DNA of 64,000 nucleotides from Curvibacter sp. PD_MW3 (lineage in GTDB: Bacteria > Pseudomonadota > Gammaproteobacteria > Burkholderiales > Burkholderiaceae_C). The stretch lies in NCBI GenBank assembly GCA_002633085.1, contig NSIV01000002.1, positions 417,602 to 481,601 on the forward strand. Direction: 5' to 3'. Positions 25,809 to 33,348 of the stretch are shown here, one piece after another. Made by a program: the position numbers and the translations under genes. The notes below the pieces were generated by a model. That model did not search any database. It worked only from the letters and a program-made list of their open reading frames with translations, and had not been told where the DNA came from. Numbering within the stretch: the stretch's first letter is position 1; each line of letters starts with the position of its first letter.

Positions 25809-27908
25809 CTAACCCCCAACGTTACCTAAGCCAATGCCGTCGAACACAATGCCGCGATACTCACCGCTCTCAATTCGATTCGTCCAGCTCAATACCGACT
25901 TCCTGACTTCGTCTTCATCAAACGCCAAGAGGACGAGCTCTAGGTTCTTGAGCTCCTCGTCCAGGCTCGCCACGTTGAGCGTCGTTCTCGCACTCATCTG
26001 CGATTTCAGATGACGAAGCTCCACCAATCGCTTGCATAGACCCTGCATGCTCTCCGGCATGATGACTGCATGCTCGACACACAATGTGCATCGTTGAACG
26101 TGACACATCGACTTTCCGTCCGCGATAAAGTTTGGGTCAATGTGTTTTGGAGGATTGAAGGGATCGCGACATCCTGTCCCCAAGCGGGTCATCATCACAT
26201 TTCGATAGGAATTGAGGCGATTTCGTTGATCGACCGTTAAGGAGCCATCTCGAGACCATTTCGCCAGCACTGTCGGATCCACAGCTGACCGGACTTCGAT
26301 TTCGCTCCAAAGCGCTTGACTGAAGGTTCCGAAAAGTTTTTGATGCTCGGCCTTTAGCAACGTAGTCCGAAGATAGGTTGAAGTCGATTCAATGCTTCGA
26401 TGGGAAAGCGCCTTATACACCGCAAGTATCGAACCTCCACTTGCTTGATAGATGTCGTAAGCGAATCCGTCTCGGAAATCACTGGCGGTGATATGGCTTA
26501 CTTGCTGATCAGGAGGTAGGTTCGAGTTGATCTCTCTCACCAGAACCTGCAGATACGATCCCTTTGCCGCGTTCGAAGACGTTCCGTAGTTTGTATCTGT
26601 TAGCCGTGCGACTAGGTCCCCACCACTGGCTGTCGACGCGTAGATCCAGGGAGATCGAACCGCACTCTCAAGTTCCATTATTCGGCGATCGAGACTGGCG
26701 ACTTGCAGAGCAAGACCGTCTGCGAGAGACTTCTCCCGGTCCTTTTTACATTTCGCAAGGTCATCCTGCAGTTGCGTCCTAAGCGGTGCAGTCTTCTCTT
26801 GCAGCTTCTGCAGTACCGACCCTGCGCTGCCCTGTGATTTGAACAGGCCCTCGTGTATCTGTTCGGCACCTCCAGCTCGATCTTTCGTTCCACGCAATAC
26901 GTATCGGCGATCGTCCATCGGATGAGTCTCGATGAACTTGGTGTTCACATCAAGGCTGAGTAGTACTGCAGGATTCCATCCTGTTCTTGCAAGACAAAGG
27001 TGAAATGCAACTCGGATATCGTCGCCATTTGGATAGAAGCCGGCAAGCATCTCACGAACGCTAAATCCCTTAAAGCTAAACGCTGACGATGTCATCCCCT
27101 GATACAGCATGTCGCCACTAGGCCTCGCACGTCCCGTCTTCTCTGCAACCTCCAAAAAATGCTGGTAGTTCATGCGCAAGCGCGTGTCTTCGGCGCTAAG
27201 CTTTCGGGGCATTCTGTCCGTGTGATCACTTGAATCTGGATTGCTAGTGGCACTATTCGAAACGCCCACTAACAATTGCTCCGTGCGCTCCCACCGATCT
27301 AAAACTTTGAACCAACGCTGCTTGATCGTTCTTCGAATCAGATCAAAGTGCGTCTTCGGTGCAAGGTGTCGAGTTGGCTCTTTCTTCTCTGGCAGTTTCC
27401 AGTAGAGCGATTTTTGACCCAGCGCATTGCGCGTCTGATTTACGATCGCCAAAAACATCGCGACATGTTTCCGCGCCAGGCCTCTATCTGCGGCCGCTTG
27501 CCGATGTATTTCCGTTAGCTGAAGAACGGAGGTGATTCGCTGCCGATCGCCCACACGCGACTCGATTTGGTCAAGCAGTCGCCACCATGCCGTCAGAGCT
27601 TCTATGTAGCGTTTTGTGGTTTTTTCTGCGGCAGGCGACATCCTGTCTACGAGCGCCGGAGTGAGCTCACGAATTAGTTCAGGCCGACCTTGATATGCCC
27701 CCAACCATTTGTTGACACCTGAACCATAGGCTCTTTCCCGCCCGACGTCAAAGCACGTCAGATCGACGAAACATGGCTTTGTTGGATGTCGTGTTCGGAA
27801 CCGAAGGCCGTTCTCCTGCTCACCGTCGTCGGCTCGAACAAGCTCTAGTTTCGTCGATTGAGGTTCTGAAAGACGATTCTTTGTATTCCTCGCGCCGCGT
27901 AGTCTCAT
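25809..27908 (-). CDS. ginB: GinB-like large tyrosine recombinase
   Basis: The 699-residue protein is the second recombinase of the unit. Catalytic-box equivalents are ITASDFRDGFAYDIYQASGG near residue 488, with Arg, and YKALSHRSIESTSTYLRTTL near residue 515, with His and presumed Tyr. The first conserved arginine is not in its usual place: LARTGWNPAVLLSLDV stands where T-G-x-R-x-x-E-x-L is expected. A C-terminal cysteine cluster (CHVQRCTLC near residue 600) could bind zinc. It is comparable with TnpB of Tn554, which also acts with partner recombinases. It begins 20 bases after ginA and ends directly against ginC. Confidence 0.8.
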   Translation of the reverse strand: MRLRGARNTKNRLSEPQSTKLELVRADDGEQENGLRFRTRHPTKPCFVDLTCFDVGRERAYGSGVNKWLGAYQGRPELIRELTPALVDRMSPAAEKTTKRYIEALTAWWRLLDQIESRVGDRQRITSVLQLTEIHRQAAADRGLARKHVAMFLAIVNQTRNALGQKSLYWKLPEKKEPTRHLAPKTHFDLIRRTIKQRWFKVLDRWERTEQLLVGVSNSATSNPDSSDHTDRMPRKLSAEDTRLRMNYQHFLEVAEKTGRARPSGDMLYQGMTSSAFSFKGFSVREMLAGFYPNGDDIRVAFHLCLARTGWNPAVLLSLDVNTKFIETHPMDDRRYVLRGTKDRAGGAEQIHEGLFKSQGSAGSVLQKLQEKTAPLRTQLQDDLAKCKKDREKSLADGLALQVASLDRRIMELESAVRSPWIYASTASGGDLVARLTDTNYGTSSNAAKGSYLQVLVREINSNLPPDQQVSHITASDFRDGFAYDIYQASGGSILAVYKALSHRSIESTSTYLRTTLLKAEHQKLFGTFSQALWSEIEVRSAVDPTVLAKWSRDGSLTVDQRNRLNSYRNVMMTRLGTGCRDPFNPPKHIDPNFIADGKSMCHVQRCTLCVEHAVIMPESMQGLCKRLVELRHLKSQMSARTTLNVASLDEELKNLELVLLAFDEDEVRKSVLSWTNRIESGEYRGIVFDGIGLGNVGG

Positions 27909-27928
27909 ACGAAGTCTAATGAAGTTGC

Positions 27929-29311
27929 TTAAATGCGCGTAGGTGGTCTGATCGTCAAGTCATCGTCGTCATACAGAGTGATTGGGATCGAGAGCATTTC
28001 CATGACCCAACGGAGATACAGCATCGTGGTTTCCCTACTTGCGTGTCCGAGTTGAGGCTGGATCTGTAGACGAATGATGCTTAGAGCCGAGTTTTCGATG
28101 AGCGCGGCGGCAGTTTCATTGCTGGTGTAGACGATGTTTTCGTATCGCTTTAACTCACGCCACAAGATGGAGCACGCCCACCAATGCCTGCCGGTGTGCG
28201 GAGACCACTGTTCGGTGCCGCCTCGATGGCTATCGATCGAAAATGGTGAAGAAGCTGCGGCCCATGCCTTGCCAAACATATCACCCATGAATCTTTCGCC
28301 ATCGGATTCACGAAGAAAGAGATGAACTGCGCGTTTGGCCTTGGCGCTCCTTGCGGCCTGACCATGTTGGCCTTTCATTCGAATACCAAATGCTTTCGCA
28401 CGATGGCCACTCCGATACTCGTGCCAGAGCTTCGCCAGGGAAAGCGGAATCAGAATGTCGCGCTCTGGACCTATCTTATCGCCGTGGTCCTCGCCAAACT
28501 GAGGTCCCTTTGTTCCGTACTTGATTGTGACGCGGACGTTGCGCAACCGCTCAGGCGCTTGTGGGTTCACCACGCTCCAACTAGAAGGATCCAAAGGAAG
28601 TGTATTTATACGTAAACAGACAACTTCCTCTCGCCGCATGGCTGTTAGGAGCACCGTGTAGCACATCAACCAGACCGTATATCCCTTGTCTGAATTTACT
28701 CGCTCCAACCATCGATCCAGTTGATCGTCACTCGGCATTGATATCGAGCGCCCCTTGCTACGAACAGCACCTCGGCGGACTTTCACTTCTTTGATCTTAG
28801 TGCCGTATCCACCTATAGCTGAATCCAATCGAATCTTCGCTGTTGTATAGGGCACGTCAAAGGAGACGCCTCGCCTCCCCGTGTGAACCATCCAACTAAG
28901 AAAGTTGCATGCTTCATTTACTCGAACTGTCACGGTGCTGGGTTTTAGGCCATTTCCCGCTTGTGACCAAATGCCTTTCAGCATTTCTGTTTGATATTGC
29001 CCTGCGATATGGACTGAGTAGTCGCAGGTAGTCAGGTCTATTCCCCGTACTTCCGCCCATTCAAGGAAGTTGGCCAACCAAGCCGCATAGTTGTCCATCG
29101 ACTTTTTTGTTGGTATTCGTCCGCCGAATAGCGGCTCTTGATCAGCACCGATCCGACGACCTAGTCCTCGGTCAATCAAGTAGGCGTTGCCATCCCTGTG
29201 ATAGCCCGGTCGAGAGTCGATGATGAACGGAAGGTGCGCCAGCGCCGGGTACCTATGGGCAAACTTTCCGTCTTTTGCTGAGTAGTGGACTGAGTAGCTT
29301 CTGGCGTCCAT
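27929..29311 (-). CDS. ginA: GinA-like tyrosine recombinase
   Basis: The 460-residue protein has a complete tyrosine recombinase catalytic domain: LLTAMRREEVVCLRINTLPL near residue 225 with the first Arg, WSPHTGRHWWACSILWREL near residue 375 with the H-x-x-R box, and QLGHASRETTMLYLRWVMEM near residue 430 with His and the Tyr nucleophile. An N-terminal core-binding domain (residues 60-180) precedes it, including SMDNYAAWLANFLEWAEVRG. It is the first gene of the four-gene unit and starts 97 bases inside the island border, so its promoter lies within the terminal region and excision could alter its expression. No strong ribosome site precedes ATG 29311. Confidence 0.85.
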   Translation of the reverse strand: MDARSYSVHYSAKDGKFAHRYPALAHLPFIIDSRPGYHRDGNAYLIDRGLGRRIGADQEPLFGGRIPTKKSMDNYAAWLANFLEWAEVRGIDLTTCDYSVHIAGQYQTEMLKGIWSQAGNGLKPSTVTVRVNEACNFLSWMVHTGRRGVSFDVPYTTAKIRLDSAIGGYGTKIKEVKVRRGAVRSKGRSISMPSDDQLDRWLERVNSDKGYTVWLMCYTVLLTAMRREEVVCLRINTLPLDPSSWSVVNPQAPERLRNVRVTIKYGTKGPQFGEDHGDKIGPERDILIPLSLAKLWHEYRSGHRAKAFGIRMKGQHGQAARSAKAKRAVHLFLRESDGERFMGDMFGKAWAAASSPFSIDSHRGGTEQWSPHTGRHWWACSILWRELKRYENIVYTSNETAAALIENSALSIIRLQIQPQLGHASRETTMLYLRWVMEMLSIPITLYDDDDLTIRPPTRI

Positions 29312-29314
29312 TGG

Positions 29315-29408
29315 TTAATGAATATTCACTTTCAAGAGGGTTCATATTACAAGAATTCATTGACACATTCTGATACTTGTTTAATGAATACTTGACGCGC
29401 CTATAACC
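29315..29408 (-). repeat. Right end of island: terminal repeat and arm-type repeats
   Basis: TGACGCGCCTATAACC (29393-29408) is the right terminal inverted repeat, abutting ybaK. TTAATGAATA occurs at 29315-29324 and 29381-29390 as a direct repeat, with AATTCATTGA at 29354-29363 as a related inverted copy. These look like binding sites for the recombinases and overlap the presumed ginA promoter, which would couple site occupancy to expression; that is inference. Confidence 0.6.
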
Positions 29409-29719
29409 ACCAGGTAACCGCTGTGCCGGTTGGCCACCTCGGGCTTGCAGGGTTCAACCGATTTGGCGCCGATCTGGCGCGCCAGGTTCTTGGTCGACAC
29501 CTTGCGGTTGCCGTGCATCAGCACCACCAATGGCTTGGCGTCCTGGTCCTGCATGATGAGCGTCTTGACCACCGTGAACGGGTCCCAGCCCAGCACCGCC
29601 GCGCTGTGCTGCGCGCCGCCGTGCTCCAGGTACTCGTAGGGGTGCTCGGTGAAATCCACCTGATTCGCCTTGAGCAACTGGGTGGCCGGGGTTTCGGAAA
29701 CATGCTCTTTCTTTGCCAT
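29381..29719 (-). pseudogene. ybaK: ybaK, 5' fragment (N-terminal about 104 residues)
   Basis: The frame from ATG 29719 reads MAKKEHVSETPATQLLKANQ and continues through YLEHGGAQHSAAVLGWDPF and KPEVANRHSGYLV, the N-terminal two thirds of the YbaK/EbsC tRNA deacylase. After GYLV the frame runs into island sequence (VIGASSIH) and stops at 29381. The remaining residues, starting GGTSPFG, are at 3923-4102. Loss of this activity would remove one safeguard against Cys-tRNA(Pro) mischarging, unless a second copy exists elsewhere in the genome. Confidence 0.93.
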
Positions 29720-29793
29720 GGGGCGATTGTCCATCGGTTGCGGGGGCGTGGGCTCGGGTTGAGTTTGCAGGCCGGCTCCGATACGATGCCTCC

Positions 29794-30594
29794 ATGAAGA
29801 AATCCAAGAACGGCAAGCTCGACAAGCTCAGCAAAGAGGCGTACTTCGAAAAACTCGCCCCGCTGCAACTGGAGCTCAACGACGTGGCGCGCTGGTTGCA
29901 GCACACCAGCAAGCGCCTTCTGGTGCTGATCGAGGGCCGCGACACGGCCGGCAAGGGCGGGGTCATCACGGCCATGGCCGAAACCTTGAATCCACGCCTG
30001 TGCCGAACCGTGGCCCTGGCCAAACCCAGCGAGCGCGAGGCGACACAATGGTATTTCCAGCGTTATGTGTCGCACCTGCCGGCCGCCGGTGAGATCGTGT
30101 TTTTCGACCGCAGCTGGTACAACCGTGCCGGTGTCGAGCGCGTGATGGGCTTCTGCTCGGAAGACGAAACCCGGGCTTTCCTGAAACAAGCGCCGGTGTT
30201 CGAGAAAATGCTGGTCGACGACGGCATCCTGCTCTTCAAGTACTGGCTGACGGTCGACCAGGCCCATCAGGAGGAGCGCTTCACTGAGCGTCTGGCCGAC
30301 CCGCTCAAACGCTGGAAGCTCAGCCCGATCGACCTGCAGGCCCGCAAGAAATACGCCGAATACGGCCTGGCGCGCGATGCCATGCTGAAAGCCACCCACA
30401 AGCCGGACACGCCCTGGACGCTGGTCGACTTCAATGACCAGCGGCGCGGCCGGCTCACGCTGATCCGCCACCTGATCGACCACATCCCGGAGCGCCGGGT
30501 GCCGGAGAAACGCGTCAAGTTCCCGCCGCTTGACCACGCGCCGCTGCACGAGCAATTCGGCACATCGCTCAAGCCCATCAAGGCAGTCGACTGA
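29794..30594 (+). CDS. ppk2: Polyphosphate kinase 2
   Basis: PPK2 enzymes phosphorylate nucleoside di- or monophosphates using polyphosphate. The 266-residue protein has one PPK2 domain with Walker A IEGRDTAGKGG near residue 49, Walker B EIVFFDRSWYNRAGVE near residue 105, and the lid RRGRLTLIRHLIDHIP near residue 225. Length and sequence fit the one-domain class that phosphorylates nucleoside diphosphates. ATG 29794 gives the usual lysine-rich start (MKKSKNGKLDKLSKEAYFEK). It was originally divergent from ybaK. A CHAD-domain gene, a type known to bind polyphosphate, lies 2.8 kb downstream. Confidence 0.93.
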   Translation: MKKSKNGKLDKLSKEAYFEKLAPLQLELNDVARWLQHTSKRLLVLIEGRDTAGKGGVITAMAETLNPRLCRTVALAKPSEREATQWYFQRYVSHLPAAGEIVFFDRSWYNRAGVERVMGFCSEDETRAFLKQAPVFEKMLVDDGILLFKYWLTVDQAHQEERFTERLADPLKRWKLSPIDLQARKKYAEYGLARDAMLKATHKPDTPWTLVDFNDQRRGRLTLIRHLIDHIPERRVPEKRVKFPPLDHAPLHEQFGTSLKPIKAVD

Positions 30595-30653
30595 CGATCG
30601 ACTGACACCCGGCATCGCGGCAGCGACCGGCCTGCATGCCACAATCGCCGCCC

Positions 30654-31298
30654 ATGAAGCCCGAAGACGACACGCCCGCCCCCGACATTCCGCCACCGCG
30701 TTCCGCGCTGCGTCACAGCCACGCCGAGGACGCACTGGCCCTGCTGTCTGGCACGGCGCTGATCGCGCTGGCCGTGACGCTGTTCCAGCATGCCCAGTTG
30801 CTCAGTGGCGGCACGGCCGGCCTGGCCTTCTTGCTGCACTACGGCATGGGCTGGGGCTTCGGCCCGGTGTTTTTTGTGCTCAACCTGCCCTTCTACCTGC
30901 TGGCCTGGCGCCGCATGGACCGCGCCTTCCTCTACAAGACCATGCTGGCCGTGGCGCTGCTGTCGGTGCTGACCGAAATCACGCCGCAGTTCATCCGCTT
31001 CGAACAGCTGGCGCCGCTGTATGCCGCGCTGATCGGCGGCGTGCTGCTGGGCGTGGGTTTCCTGATTCTGTTCCGCCACCGCGCCAGCCTGGGCGGCGTC
31101 GGCATTCTGGCCTTCTGGCTGCAGGAGACGCGCGGCTGGCGCGCTGGCCATGTGCAGATGGCGGTGGACACGCTCATTTTGCTGCTGGCACTCATCACCG
31201 CACCGCTGACGCAGGTGGCCCTGTCCGTGGTCGGCGCCGTGGTGCTGAACCTGACGCTGGCCATCAACCACCGCGCCGGGCGCTATATCGCCAACTAG
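30654..31298 (+). CDS. YitT family membrane protein
   Basis: The 214-residue protein has five predicted membrane segments, the first in ALLSGTALIALAVTLFQHAQ and the last in ALSVVGAVVLNLTLAI. The motif LLSGGTAGLAFLLHYGMGWG and RASLGGVGILAFWLQETRGW are typical of YitT/DUF161 proteins, which are probably transporters of unknown substrate. An alternative ATG at 30636 lies six codons upstream. It is 59 bases downstream of ppk2. Confidence 0.8.
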   Translation: MKPEDDTPAPDIPPPRSALRHSHAEDALALLSGTALIALAVTLFQHAQLLSGGTAGLAFLLHYGMGWGFGPVFFVLNLPFYLLAWRRMDRAFLYKTMLAVALLSVLTEITPQFIRFEQLAPLYAALIGGVLLGVGFLILFRHRASLGGVGILAFWLQETRGWRAGHVQMAVDTLILLLALITAPLTQVALSVVGAVVLNLTLAINHRAGRYIAN

Positions 31299-32366
31299 TC
31301 ACACTGCCGGGTCGCGCAGCTCCTTGCGGATGGCGTCGATCGCCTCCAACAGCTCGGGGCTGAGCGTGGTGCCCCAGGCGTCCAGGTCTTCCTCCAGCTG
31401 TGCTGCCGAGGTCACACCGATGATGGTGCTGGCCACCTGCCACTTGCCGTAGCAAAAAGCCAAGGCCATCTGTGTCGGCGTCAAGCCGTGTTCGCGTGCC
31501 AGCGCGTTGTAGCGGCGTGCCGCCTCCAGTGCCTCAGGCCGGCCCCAGCGCTGCTTGCGCACGGTTTCGAACTTGGCAATGCGCCCGTCCTGCGGTGCCT
31601 GCGGGCCCGTGAAGCCGCCAGCGTCGTACTTGCCGGTCAGCAGGCCGAAGCCCAGCGGCGAATAGGCCAGCAAGGACACACCCAGGCGGTGCAGCGTCTC
31701 GTCCAGCGCGTTCTCCACCGTGCGGTTGACCAGGCAATACGGGTTCTGCACCGTGGCCACGCGCGGCAGGCCGTGTTGTTCCGCCAGCCGCACGAACTCG
31801 TGCACGCCATAGGGCGTTTCGTTGGACAGGCCGATGGCGCGCACCTTGCCGGCTTGCACCAGGCGGCCCAGCGCTTCAAGCTGCTCATGGATGGAGCTGG
31901 CTACGGGATCGTCTTTGGCCGGGTCGAAGTACATCACGCCGAAAGCCGGCACGTGGCGCACCGGCCAATGGATCTGGTACAGATCGATGACGTCGGTCTT
32001 CAGACGCTGGAGGCTGTCGTCGCAGGCGGCCACGATGTCGGCGCCGGTGAGGTTGGTGCTGCCGTTGCGGATCCAGGGCATGCCGCGCGAGGGGCCGGCC
32101 ACCTTGGTGGCTAGCACCATCTGCTGGCGTGCGCCGGGGCGGCTGGCGAACCAGTTGCCGATGATTTTTTCGGTGGCGTTACAGGTTTCGGCACGTGCCG
32201 GCACCGAGTACATCTCGGCCGTGTCGAGGAAGTTGACGCCGCGCGCCAGCGCGCGGTCGAGGATGGCATGGGCGTCGGGCTCACTCACCTGTTCACCAAA
32301 GGTCATGGTGCCCAAACAGATGGGTGTCACGTGCAGATCGCTCTGGCCGAGCTGAATGGTTTTCAT
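31299..32366 (-). CDS. NADP-dependent aldo-keto reductase, Tas-like
   Basis: The 355-residue protein is a full-length aldo-keto reductase. The catalytic tetrad is visible: Asp and Tyr in GVNFLDTAEMYSVP near residue 50, Lys in MVLATKVAGPSRG near residue 89, and His in DLYQIHWPVR near residue 135. The NADP-binding end has LLTGKYDAGG and IIGVTSAAQLEEDL. The PARAETCNATEKIIGNW stretch is characteristic of the Tas/YajO branch. Its physiological substrate is unknown. The stop codon lies right against the end of the YitT gene on the other strand (convergent). Confidence 0.9.
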   Translation of the reverse strand: MKTIQLGQSDLHVTPICLGTMTFGEQVSEPDAHAILDRALARGVNFLDTAEMYSVPARAETCNATEKIIGNWFASRPGARQQMVLATKVAGPSRGMPWIRNGSTNLTGADIVAACDDSLQRLKTDVIDLYQIHWPVRHVPAFGVMYFDPAKDDPVASSIHEQLEALGRLVQAGKVRAIGLSNETPYGVHEFVRLAEQHGLPRVATVQNPYCLVNRTVENALDETLHRLGVSLLAYSPLGFGLLTGKYDAGGFTGPQAPQDGRIAKFETVRKQRWGRPEALEAARRYNALAREHGLTPTQMALAFCYGKWQVASTIIGVTSAAQLEEDLDAWGTTLSPELLEAIDAIRKELRDPAV

Positions 32367-32414
32367 GAATGCGTGATTTCCGGTACAGATGTCGAGGCGA
32401 AGAGTGTAGGAGGT

Positions 32415-33344
32415 TCAGCGCCATGGCGCCGGACTGTGCTCCAGTGCCGCCAGCCGACGTGCCACGCGCGGCATTTCGCGCGCGATGAGGCGCTTTTCTT
32501 GCGCCTGCCAGACGGCCCGCAAGGCGGCGCCGGCCTTGAGTTGTCGCAGTGTCCGGCCGGCCACGGCCGCGTCGTTGAGCGCACCGAGCGTCTGCTGGAG
32601 TTTCTCCAGCTGCGTCAGATAACGACGGCTGCGCTTCTGCGGCCAGAGACTGGCCCACACATCCGTCAGATAGCGCAGTCGTTTGACGGCAATGCGCAGA
32701 CGGTGCCGCTGAGGCGCCCCCAGACGCTCCGGATGGCGTGCAGCACGCATCACACGCGCATGTGCTTTCCGGAGCTGCGTCTTTGCCACGTGGGTCATTG
32801 CTTGCCGGGTGCCGGCCAGCGCCGTCGAAGACAACTCGCCCATCAAACGCTCGGCCAGCAGAAAGACCGCTCCGTCACCGGTCTTCTCCGGCAGCGCCGC
32901 CATGGCGGCATAAGCTGCCACACGCCGCGCCTCGGCACGGGCCGCCACGGCGACCAGGGTGGGAAGCAGGTCGGGGTCGAGCCCGACACGCAACGTGTCG
33001 AGGGTCACCCCCTGAAAGATGTCGGCATCGCGCGCTTCTCCCAGCACCTGGTTCAGCACCCGCAGCGATGCCTCCAGGACCCGCAAATCATCCCGCCATG
33101 GGCGGACTTCGGACATCGCCCGGAAGGCACGAACCGAAGTGCGCAGGCGACGCACGGACACGCGTGCCTGGTGCACGAACTCGGGCTCCTGCGGGCCCGC
33201 ATGGACCAGGTTGTGCCGCAATGCCCGCAGAGGGTCCGCCAGCGCCATCCTGAGAACGTCGGCCACCGACAACTGCGGATCCAGCTGCGGCAGCGCTGCG
33301 GTCAGCAAGGGCGATGCGCCCCGCTTGTGTTCGGGCTCGCTCAT
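32415..33344 (-). CDS. CHAD domain protein
   Basis: The 309-residue, strongly basic protein is a CHAD domain of two four-helix bundles with the conserved histidines and arginines: FVHQARVSVRRLRTSVRAFR near residue 57 and RHRLRIAVKRLRYLTDVWAS near residue 215. CHAD proteins bind inorganic polyphosphate and localise to polyphosphate granules. The N-terminal CYTH phosphatase domain that often accompanies CHAD is absent. Its neighbourhood with ppk2 supports a polyphosphate role. The start lies four bases beyond the end of the acyl-CoA synthetase gene and both are on the minus strand, so the gene is probably transcribed behind that synthetase. Confidence 0.88.
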   Translation of the reverse strand: MSEPEHKRGASPLLTAALPQLDPQLSVADVLRMALADPLRALRHNLVHAGPQEPEFVHQARVSVRRLRTSVRAFRAMSEVRPWRDDLRVLEASLRVLNQVLGEARDADIFQGVTLDTLRVGLDPDLLPTLVAVAARAEARRVAAYAAMAALPEKTGDGAVFLLAERLMGELSSTALAGTRQAMTHVAKTQLRKAHARVMRAARHPERLGAPQRHRLRIAVKRLRYLTDVWASLWPQKRSRRYLTQLEKLQQTLGALNDAAVAGRTLRQLKAGAALRAVWQAQEKRLIAREMPRVARRLAALEHSPAPWR

Positions 33345-33348
33345 GGAC

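Larger units (their letters stand above)
4103..29407. mobile_element. 25.3 kb GInt-type integrative island inserted in ybaK
   Basis: The limits are set by where ybaK coding sequence stops on each side: ...GGTGCCGCC ends at 4102 and CACCAGGTAACC resumes at 29408. Just inside each border sits an imperfect inverted repeat, GGTTATAcGCcGCGTCA at 4106-4122 and GGTTATAgGCGCGTCA read on the minus strand at 29408-29393. Four consecutive recombination genes (three large tyrosine recombinases and a small HTH/coiled-coil protein) occupy the right 6.4 kb and read inwards. This is the gene order of the GInt islands (ginABCD) as I know them. I see no obvious long target duplication. The cargo contains traces of older insertions (truncated imuA, a second integrase, an attC-like site), so the island is probably a mosaic. 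Confidence 0.85.
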
